63,480 nt of DNA from an uncultured Desulfobulbaceae bacterium. Its GTDB lineage: Bacteria; Desulfobacterota; Desulfobulbia; Desulfobulbales; Desulfocapsaceae. How positions within the stretch are numbered: position 1 is the first letter of the stretch; each line of letters begins with the position of its first letter. Positions 56,749-63,480 of this stretch are shown piece after piece. The notes beneath the pieces were generated by a model. The model did no database searches. It saw only the letters and a program-made list of their open reading frames with translations, and had not been told where the DNA came from. The stretch is taken from positions 1 to 63,480 of the forward strand of contig CAMZKN010000061.1 of NCBI GenBank assembly GCA_947311315.1, written 5' to 3'. The position numbers and the translations under genes were made by a program.

Positions 56749-57486
56749 ATGATGATTATAAAAAAAGTATCTGTCTTTCTATTGATTGCTGTTTTTGTCG
56801 GAACGGGTGCTGCATGGGCAGGAAATAAAAAAATAATGTCAACTAGGGCCGCAAGGGTTCTTGCAGAACGGGCAATCGTTGAATCCATTTATGGCCTTAA
56901 AATCAGGTCAACGGAAGAAGTTGTTGATATGGTTGCTGCCAGTTTTGTTGGAAAAACTGAATCGAAGACGAGTGCAGACATACAAGGTATTAAGATTGAC
57001 GAGGTCGTCTATGATGCCGAAAAAGATATTGCCCAGGCGACAGCGAGTATCAGTCTGGATCAGATAACGAATATTGACGGTATCGTTGTAGATCTAAAAG
57101 GGAAAACCTTTAGAAGAGTGGCATTTGCCACCTCCACCCCGGCAAATGCAGGGCCGATTCGGGCGTTGAGGGCGGCGGAACTTGATGGGTATAAAAATCT
57201 CGTTAAAACTGTTGTTGGCTTTACTCTTGAGAGCAAAACAACCGTCGAAAACTATTTGCTGACGTCGGATGTGGTTAAAGTAAAAGTTATGGCTACTACC
57301 TACCTTGCCGATCTCGTGGATTATGGATGGGATGAGGAGGGCAATGCTTTCGTAAAGTTTAAAGTGGTCGTTAAAGATATAGAGGAGATGCTTGGCACTA
57401 CAATTCCCGGTGCTGGTGAAGTGGTCGAGGTGGAGGGGCATGGTGCGTCTGTAGATGATTTTGCAGAGGCGAATAAGCAACAATAA
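56749..57486 (+). CDS. Secreted protein with two LPP20/FlgT-N-like domains
   Basis: A 245-aa protein with a Sec signal (VSVFLLIAVFVGTGAAWA); GAGGTG precedes the ATG. Two halves show the LPP20-type pattern: AARVLAERAIVESIYGLKI (27-45 region) and AAELDGYKNLVKTVVGFTLE followed by SKTTVENYLLTSDVVKVKV. There is no lipobox Cys. LPP20-like proteins occur with CsgG-like genes, so a periplasmic assembly or gating factor (CsgE/CsgF-like role) is plausible but unproven. It is fourth in the operon. Confidence 0.7.
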   Translation: MMIIKKVSVFLLIAVFVGTGAAWAGNKKIMSTRAARVLAERAIVESIYGLKIRSTEEVVDMVAASFVGKTESKTSADIQGIKIDEVVYDAEKDIAQATASISLDQITNIDGIVVDLKGKTFRRVAFATSTPANAGPIRALRAAELDGYKNLVKTVVGFTLESKTTVENYLLTSDVVKVKVMATTYLADLVDYGWDEEGNAFVKFKVVVKDIEEMLGTTIPGAGEVVEVEGHGASVDDFAEANKQQ

Positions 57487-57564
57487 TGTAACTTTCTCCA
57501 TCAATAATCGAATCAGATGGGATCTGTTTTCCGTCTGATTTTCTTTCTGAATTCAAGGTTGACT

Positions 57565-57873
57565 ATGAAAACTAAAAATACAATATGGCGGGAACGGCTC
57601 CTGTTCTTTTTTCTTGGTGCGATAAGTCTTGGAATTGGTGGTCTTCTTCTGGGTGCAGCTTCTGATTACAACGCATCGACCCTGAATTATGGGCGATATC
57701 AGATTTCCTCGTGGGCGACACGATTGGACCAGAACAGTGGAGCTGTCGGAGCATTTGTTATGGATACTGTTTCAGGTGAAACTAGAACGGTATATATGCG
57801 TACATACGGTAAACCACCGGCAAGTAGAGCCGTTAAAAATGACCTGAAAAAATCGTTTCATTCTATTGACTGA
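57565..57873 (+). CDS. Small single-pass membrane protein of the repeat-protein operon
   Basis: 102 aa from ATG 57565 (frame start 57517 lacks a good site). A positively charged start (MKTKNTIWRERLL) precedes one membrane segment (LFFFLGAISLGIGGLLLGAA). The short outside domain has YGRYQISSWATRLDQNSGAV and a VMDTVSGETRTVYMRTYG hairpin. No family recognised. It is the last gene before the terminator at 57891. Confidence 0.65.
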   Translation: MKTKNTIWRERLLFFFLGAISLGIGGLLLGAASDYNASTLNYGRYQISSWATRLDQNSGAVGAFVMDTVSGETRTVYMRTYGKPPASRAVKNDLKKSFHSID

Positions 57874-57890
57874 AGCAATAACAATATTGA

Positions 57891-57909
57891 GGCCCGTTTT
57901 TTACGGGCC
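57891..57909 (+). terminator. Terminator of the 53824-57873 operon
   Basis: GGCCCGT-TTTTT-ACGGGCC (57891-57909) is followed by TTCCTTGCTCC. It is a strong stem with a moderate U-tract. Confidence 0.75.
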
Positions 57910-57913
57910 TTCC

Positions 57914-57942
57914 TTGCTCCTGTCTATGTTATGCGTTATAAT
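57914..57942 (+). promoter_or_regulatory. Sigma70-type promoter for the giant repeat protein gene
   Basis: TTGCTC (57914-57919), 17-bp spacer, TATAAT (57937-57942; perfect -10 box). Its position right after the operon terminator implies separate control of the large subunit. Confidence 0.6.
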
Positions 57943-58024
57943 TTAACAAGCTTTACTAAAAGCCAGAAATCCCTGAATGTTCAATTTGCAACGAATGGAA
58001 AAACACATACTCTGTGGTGATATT

Positions 58025-61000
58025 ATGACTTCGATTCCTTTTTCCGGAAAATATAAAAGTATTGTTACGGGTGCAGCTCTTATCCTTACGGGTTTTACCC
58101 TGTTTCCCGCACCGCCCGTTCTCGCCGGATCGAATATTAAGGGAGCTGTGTTGAATATTCCAACGAAGATCGAAAAGGATGTCAACATTGCTATCGGCAA
58201 AGATAATAAGGCGCGTCAAACATCTATTGTTTTAAAGAACATAGATGCGATGGGTATAATAAAAAACAAGGTTAAAAGTAACCCCAGTGTCAATATTGCC
58301 ATCGGCAATAAAAATGAGGCGAATCAGGATTCGATAGTAGCCGAAGGTGGGAAAATTAATGGTGTCGTGATAAACGACGTTGACACTAAAAATGCAGCAA
58401 ATATAGCAATTGGTAATGAAAACACGGCTAATCAATCTTCGATTTCTCTGAAAAACAGCGATATAAACGGAGTTGTCTCGAATAAATCCAGGGGGAAAAA
58501 CCTGGTCAACGTTGCTATAGGCAATAAAAACGAGGCGGATCAGGCTTCGATCAGGCTGGAAGGGAGTAAACTGAACGGGGTCATTATTAATGACTCTGAT
58601 GGTAAGAATCTTGTCAATATTGCCATTGGAAACGAGAATAAAGCTGCCCAGAATGCAGTGATATTGAAAAATTCTCAAGTGAACGGGGCTGTTATAAATA
58701 CGTCTAAAGGAGATAATCTCGTTAATGTTGCCATCGGCAATAAAAACAGAGCAGATCAGGCCACTGTTCGAATTAAAGGCAGCAAGGTCAATGGTGTTGT
58801 GGTGAACAGCTCCGAAGGCAAGAACCTTGTCAATGCGGCAATAGGAAATGAAAACACAGCAATACAAGCATCAACATCGCTTAAGAATTCAGAACTCAAT
58901 GGTGCGACAATCAATATTTCCCGCAGTGATAATGCGGTTAATGCTGCCATTGGCAATAAAAATGTGGCGACTCAAAGTTCCATAGATCTCCAGGGCAGTA
59001 AGGTTAACGGCGCAATCATAAATACCACAACAAGCAAGAATCTTGTTAATGCTGCGATTGGGAACGAAAATACGGCATCCCAGGCTTCCGTTGTTGTTAA
59101 AGGGTCACAGGTAAACGGTATTGTCGTTAATTCTACGGTTGGCCAAAACGGAATCAATGCGGCTATTGGCAATAAGAGCACTGCTATTCAGTCTACAGTT
59201 GGAATCGAAGATTCCAAAATTAATGGTGCTATCATTAATACATCTGCTGCTAAGAATTCGATTAATGCAGCAATTGGCAATGAAAGTAGTGCCGCTCAGG
59301 CATCCACCATAATTAAAGGTTCCCGGATAGACGGCGCAACCATTAATACGGTGGTGGGAGATAATGCAGTCAATGTGGCCATAGGTAATAAAACAACGGC
59401 TGATCAATCTGTTATCCGGGTGGAGAACAGCACGGTTAAGGGTGCGATTATTAATACATCCGCCATTCAGAATGCGGTGAATGCGGCAATTGGTAATGAA
59501 AGCTCGGCTACTCAGGCTTCAACTATAGTCAAAGATTCGGAGATCAGAGGTGTAACTGTTAATACAGCAGTAGGTCAAAATGCATTGAATGTGGCAATTG
59601 GAAATAAAACTCATGCGACACAATCCTCTATTAAGCTTGGAAGAACGAAAATTGATGGCGCGGTTATCAATACTTCTGCAATCCAGAATGCCGTTAATGT
59701 GGCAATCGGCAATGAGAGTTCAGCAACCCAGGCTTCAACCGTAATGACGGATTCACAGGTGAAGGGTGCAACAATAAATACTGTGGTTGGACAGAATGCG
59801 TTGAATGCGGCTATTGGAAATAAAACCCATGCAACTCAGTCTTCAATAGTACTCGATAAGACCAAAATAAAGGGAGTTGTAGTTAATACATCCGCCATCC
59901 AGAATGCGGTGAATGTGGCCATAGGAAATAAGAGTACCGCAACTCAAGCTTCAACCGTCATGAAGCAGTCAGAGGTTGAAGGGGCTACCATAAATACGGT
60001 TATTGCCCAGAACGCTGTGAATGCGGCGATAGGCAATAAAACTGAAGCAACTCAGGGTTCTATTATTCTGGAAAGAACAAAAGTTAAAGGTGCAGTTGTC
60101 AACTCAATGGCTGCTCAGAATGCCATTAATGCAGCCATAGGTAATGAAAGTTCCGCCACCCAAGGGTCTGTGATCATGAAAGGCTCTGAGCTTAAGGGTG
60201 CGGTTGTCAATACCCTCGTGGGACAAAATGTGGTGAATGCTGCCATAGGTAATAAGACGGAGGCCAATCAGGTCTCAGCTATTATTGAGGACAGCAAAAT
60301 TAAGGGAGCTGTTGTCAATACCGCAATTAACCAGAACGCCATCAATGCAGCAATCGGTAACAGGAGTTCTGCTTCCCAGACATCTACAATCATGAAAGGT
60401 TCTGAGCTTGAAGGCGTTATTGTCAATACATCGCTTGGACTGAACACTGTGAACGTGGCGATCGGTAACCGGTCTGAAGTTAACCAAGCCACAACAAAAC
60501 TCAAAGATAGCAAAGTGAAAGGTGCCATTATAAATACCTCTGTTGGACATAGCATGGTTAATGTCGGTATAGGTAATGAGACAAAGCTTAATCAAATCAG
60601 TTCCGTTCTGGAGGGGAGTGATCTGGAAGGTGAAGTCATTAACAGCGGCATCGGTATTGGCGCTATAAACCTCGGTATGGGGAATAAAATAAGGGGTAAT
60701 CAGGCTTCTCTTACCGCAAAAGATACCGAAATCAAAGGGACGATTGTGAATACCGCTGGTGGCGGTGCAGTCAATCTCGCCATCGGTAACAGGATTAATA
60801 CAAATCAGGCGGCGGTTACTGCTGATTCATCAGCCATTGGTGGTACTGTCGTTAACACTGTTGTGGGTGCGGGTGCAAATCTTGCCATTGGTAACAGGAT
60901 AGATGCCAATCAGGCTGCGGTAACCATGAAGGGATCTGAACTGGAGGGAACTGTCGTTAATACTATCGCAGGCGCAGGTGCGAACCTGGCTATTGGTAAT

Positions 61001-62338
61001 GAAATAGATGCCAATCAGGCGGCAGTTAACATGAAGGGTTCCACTCTCAAAGGTACCGTTACAAATACTGCAGGAGGCGTTGCGGCCAATCTTGCATTCG
61101 GTAGTAACATCGATGCTAACCAGGCTGCTGTCAATATGAAGAACTCCAACGCAGAGGGTACCATTGTCAATACTGTTGGGGGTGCAGCTGCAAATCTGGC
61201 CTTTGGCAACAAGATTGAAGCCAATCAGGCTGCAGTTAATATGAAAAACTCCACACTGGAAGGCACTGTTGTTAACACGGTCGCAGGCGCAGGTGTGAAT
61301 CTTGCCGCCGGTAACAACATTGAAGCGAATCAGGCAGCTGTGAATATGAAAAACTCAACGCTCAAAGGGACTGTAACAAATACAGCGGCCGGAGCGGCAG
61401 CCAATCTTGCCTTTGGTAACAATATAACCGCCAACCAGGCGGCCCTGAGCATGGAAGAGTCCACCCTGGAAGGTAGTGTTACCAATACGGTTGCAGGTGG
61501 TGCGATTAATATGGCTGGTGGTAATAATGTGGAGGCAAATCAGGGTGCTGTGAGCATGAAAAATTCTACATTGAAGGGATCAGTTGTCAACACAGTTGCC
61601 GGAGGTGCTGCGAACATGGCTTTTGGTAATAATTCCAAGGCAAACCAGGCCGCACTTGTTATGAAGAACAGTACCGTTAAGGGCTCAGTCAGCAATACAG
61701 TTGCCGGGGTTGCTGCGAATATGGCGTTTGGTAGTGGCGCTGAGGCCAATCAGGGAGCAGCTATTCTCAATAACAGCACTGTTGAGGGGAATATTACCAA
61801 TAAAGTTGTTGGAGCCGGTTTGAATATGGCCATCGGTGGTGGTGCTATAGCTAATCAAGGCGCTGCTAAAATAGATGACAGCAAGGTTAAAGGCAGTATT
61901 AGCAATACAGTGGCCGGCGGTGCTGTTAACCTGGCTCTTGGTAGTGGCGCTGTTGCCAACCAGGGTGCTACAGAGCTGCACGGTGCTGATGTTCGCGGGG
62001 ATATTACCAATAGAGTTGGTGGAGCTGCAGTAAATCTCGCACTTGGCAGTCAAGCAAAAGCCAATATGGGTGCGACCGTTGTCAATGGTGGAACTGTAAA
62101 TGGCAGTCTGACCACCAGGGTTGGTGGTGCCGCTGTGAATGTGGCTCTTGGACATGCCAAAGCAAATTCAGGCGCAATTGTTATCGGCAGCGGCAGAGTC
62201 CGAAGTGCTTCCGTCTATTCCGGGACAGGAATTGTGATAAATGATGTGGAGTCACCGCTCAGTTTTGGTATGAATCTCAATGTCGCAACCGGTGGACATG
62301 AGTCAAATAAGAACTCTGTCGTTGTTGGCGGTGAATAA
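58025..62338 (+). CDS. Giant secreted repeat protein, predicted fibre/adhesin (38 repeats)
   Basis: About 1437 aa from ATG 58025. The frame is open from 57977, but the signal (IVTGAALILTGFTLFPAPPV, cleavage near LAG) starts properly here. From 58181 to 62236 it is 38 tandem units, 36 residues each for units 1-23 and mostly 35 for 24-38. The pattern is N-x-AIGN-(K/E)-x-x-A-x-Q-x-S, about six residues, then S-x-x-x-G-x-x-x-N-T. In units 2-16 the residue after AIGN alternates strictly K, E. From unit 24 the pattern shifts to NLAIGNxIxANQAAV with Gly/Ala-rich turns. The final 33 residues lack the repeat. No aromatic-rich anchor or autotransporter barrel is visible, so export probably needs the adjacent CsgG-like pore. 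Confidence 0.8.
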   Translation: MTSIPFSGKYKSIVTGAALILTGFTLFPAPPVLAGSNIKGAVLNIPTKIEKDVNIAIGKDNKARQTSIVLKNIDAMGIIKNKVKSNPSVNIAIGNKNEANQDSIVAEGGKINGVVINDVDTKNAANIAIGNENTANQSSISLKNSDINGVVSNKSRGKNLVNVAIGNKNEADQASIRLEGSKLNGVIINDSDGKNLVNIAIGNENKAAQNAVILKNSQVNGAVINTSKGDNLVNVAIGNKNRADQATVRIKGSKVNGVVVNSSEGKNLVNAAIGNENTAIQASTSLKNSELNGATINISRSDNAVNAAIGNKNVATQSSIDLQGSKVNGAIINTTTSKNLVNAAIGNENTASQASVVVKGSQVNGIVVNSTVGQNGINAAIGNKSTAIQSTVGIEDSKINGAIINTSAAKNSINAAIGNESSAAQASTIIKGSRIDGATINTVVGDNAVNVAIGNKTTADQSVIRVENSTVKGAIINTSAIQNAVNAAIGNESSATQASTIVKDSEIRGVTVNTAVGQNALNVAIGNKTHATQSSIKLGRTKIDGAVINTSAIQNAVNVAIGNESSATQASTVMTDSQVKGATINTVVGQNALNAAIGNKTHATQSSIVLDKTKIKGVVVNTSAIQNAVNVAIGNKSTATQASTVMKQSEVEGATINTVIAQNAVNAAIGNKTEATQGSIILERTKVKGAVVNSMAAQNAINAAIGNESSATQGSVIMKGSELKGAVVNTLVGQNVVNAAIGNKTEANQVSAIIEDSKIKGAVVNTAINQNAINAAIGNRSSASQTSTIMKGSELEGVIVNTSLGLNTVNVAIGNRSEVNQATTKLKDSKVKGAIINTSVGHSMVNVGIGNETKLNQISSVLEGSDLEGEVINSGIGIGAINLGMGNKIRGNQASLTAKDTEIKGTIVNTAGGGAVNLAIGNRINTNQAAVTADSSAIGGTVVNTVVGAGANLAIGNRIDANQAAVTMKGSELEGTVVNTIAGAGANLAIGNEIDANQAAVNMKGSTLKGTVTNTAGGVAANLAFGSNIDANQAAVNMKNSNAEGTIVNTVGGAAANLAFGNKIEANQAAVNMKNSTLEGTVVNTVAGAGVNLAAGNNIEANQAAVNMKNSTLKGTVTNTAAGAAANLAFGNNITANQAALSMEESTLEGSVTNTVAGGAINMAGGNNVEANQGAVSMKNSTLKGSVVNTVAGGAANMAFGNNSKANQAALVMKNSTVKGSVSNTVAGVAANMAFGSGAEANQGAAILNNSTVEGNITNKVVGAGLNMAIGGGAIANQGAAKIDDSKVKGSISNTVAGGAVNLALGSGAVANQGATELHGADVRGDITNRVGGAAVNLALGSQAKANMGATVVNGGTVNGSLTTRVGGAAVNVALGHAKANSGAIVIGSGRVRSASVYSGTGIVINDVESPLSFGMNLNVATGGHESNKNSVVVGGE
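58181..62236 (+). repeat. Coding tandem repeat array, 38 units of 105-108 bp
   Basis: The count was checked by adding unit lengths: 68 leading residues, 23 units of 36, 14 of 35, one of 34 and 33 trailing residues give the full 1453-residue open frame. DNA divergence among units is high, so the array is old and under protein-level selection. Confidence 0.85.
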
Positions 62339-62415
62339 TGTGTATTTTCAGTGTTCCAACAATGTTGCTTTATCAATGTCTCAAATTATTCTGATTTTGT
62401 AGACTAATTTTAAGT

Positions 62416-63390
62416 TTATTTATCCACCGTCAACATTCTTGCCTTGGATGGCAGGCCGGTCTTGCCGTTTTCGGCTCTATAGAGAATGCGGTACTGCACC
62501 CGGCCTGATCGTGGTAGATCTGCGTCGATAAACTGGGCGCTGTCTCTGATATTATCAGCGACATTGATCCATAGGTCTTTTTCATTTTCGCGACGATGGA
62601 TGGAGGCCAGCAGCTGGCTGGGTGGTTTTTTAAAATCAACCACCATATGGGGGAACGGTTCTGGTTTGAATGTAACTTTCGGTCGACCCGCTCGTGGGAT
62701 GTCCGGGGCATCGACTCTGACATAGAGTTTATTGGACGGCTCACTTCTTCTTTTATCTTTACCGATGGCAATGAGCTGATACCAGTAATCTTCACCGGGC
62801 TTGACCCTTTTATCCTCAAACTCAGTTTTATTACCACCTATAAACTCACTTACAATCAAGCCTTTTTTATCCCGGAGGCTGATGCCTCTTATAACTAAAA
62901 ATTCGTCGGTTCTCTTTACCGGTTCCGATCTCATAAATTTTAGGGTTACAATACCTTTACTGCTGCGAATATCTTTTAGATAAGGTGGAGGAATACGGGG
63001 ATTGCCAAGCAGGGTAACGCTAACATCCTTACTGGGTTTACTTTTCTTATTATCAAAAGCCACGGCAATAACCCTGTAGCTGAAATCGCCAAAGTCATCC
63101 AGACCAATCCTGTCCTCATAGTTTGGGGACGTAAGGAGCACACCATTCATTCGGCCCCAGTCATCAGCACCTTTGGGCTGTTTTTCAACAATATATCCGG
63201 CAACCGGCGCGATGACGGGCTCCCAGGATAAATAAACCCTGGTCGGTTTGACTTTTGCCTGGAGCCTATGGGGTGAGGCTGGCCTGCCGCCGGTTTTGGG
63301 GATGCCTGCACTACTAAAAGACGGCTTACCCAGCCGGCCTCTTGGGTTGACTGATCGAATCCGGTAGTAGTAGGTCAATCCGGGGGTCAC
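62416..63390 (-). pseudogene. Fibronectin type III repeat protein, 5'-truncated
   Basis: 324 codons from a GTG at 63390 to TAA at 62416. It begins inside an Fn3 domain (TPGLTYYYRIRSVNPRGRLG is the domain's last strands) and continues through about three more Fn3-like domains (PTRVYLSWEPVIAPVAGYIV; EDYWYQLIAIGKDKRRSEPS). An in-frame TAA lies just upstream at 63394-63396, and no other frame upstream continues an Fn3 pattern. The gene therefore seems broken at its 5' end. It converges with the giant repeat protein gene, and its tail could have served surface attachment. Confidence 0.7.
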
Positions 63391-63480
63391 CCATTAAAAG
63401 GCCCCTTGTCAAGGCAAATACCACCCCATTGAGAAAAAAATATTGTTTTTTCCCTTGGAAGGGTTTTGTTAAGTTACTTG

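Noticed and set aside
53947..62236. Tandem repeats as a CRISPR array or satellite DNA
   Set aside because: Repeats are in frame, differ by many synonymous changes, lack uniform spacers and follow signal peptides; they encode protein repeats.
58025..62338. Trimeric autotransporter (YadA-type) adhesin
   Set aside because: The AIGN repeats recall YadA head motifs, but there is no coiled-coil stalk or C-terminal beta-barrel anchor.

Overview
The window looks like chromosome from a Gram-negative anaerobe, most likely a member of the Desulfobacterota (Desulfobulbales-like). The clues are an AhbD-type radical SAM heme synthase beside hemE, several TRAP and TAXI-TRAP transporters, a lysS-lolC-lolD order, an Aap-type amino acid ABC operon, a large two-component kinase with an Hpt domain, and outer-membrane functions (MlaA, AsmA, Lol). 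No phage or CRISPR array was seen. The only transposase-like gene is a small REP-associated Y1 family member.

Layout. 1-2116: a frameshifted SLC13-type permease. 2181-6365 (minus): amino acid ABC operon aapJQMP. 6615-9331 (minus): ahbD, hemE and an HD hydrolase. 9586-12638 (plus): hisD, rsmG, leuB. 12671-13410: a RAYT-like gene that carries a perfect palindrome inside its own reading frame. 13501-17955 (plus): a PRPP-synthetase-like protein, an unusual cNMP-binding/AAA/polyferredoxin membrane fusion, and MlaA. 18013-18123 (minus): a tiny basic peptide gene with a perfect Shine-Dalgarno and its own terminator. 18425-20506: AsmA. 20537-26463 (minus): a three-gene signalling operon (degenerate 5'-nucleotidase-like periplasmic protein, giant hybrid kinase, REC-GGDEF). 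26574-30986 (minus): UspA and a TAXI-TRAP system. 31256-36771 (minus): lolD, lolC, lysS, thiamine pyrophosphokinase, SBF transporter, a 56-aa protein. 36797-39201 (minus): LytS/LytTR-type two-component pair. 39476-42474 (minus): DctPQM TRAP system. 42983-48420: glutamine-synthetase-like gamma-glutamyl ligase (plus) facing a polyamine ABC operon potDABC (minus). 49138-53515: GpdQ-like phosphodiesterase, DeoR/GlpR regulator and two FAD oxidoreductases.

The most interesting region is 53824-62338 (plus). It encodes two secreted proteins built almost wholly from tandem repeats (8 copies in a 321-aa protein, 38 copies in a ~1437-aa protein). Their repeats contain the GxxNxA core seen in curlin repeats. 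Between them are a small secreted one-repeat protein, a CsgG/HfaB-like outer-membrane lipoprotein with an added peptidoglycan-binding domain and a Gln-Ala linker, a two-domain LPP20-like protein and a small membrane protein. I read this as a curli- or holdfast-anchor-like, nucleation/secretion-type amyloid or beta-solenoid fibre system of a type I cannot match to a named system. The window ends in a 5'-truncated fibronectin type III protein.

Two further non-coding signals stand out. One is a pair of homologous ~76-nt cores (39342-39417 and 48998-49074), each nested in inverted repeats whose arms differ between copies while pairing is kept. The other is a set of strong hairpins placed between substrate-binding-protein genes and their transporter genes.
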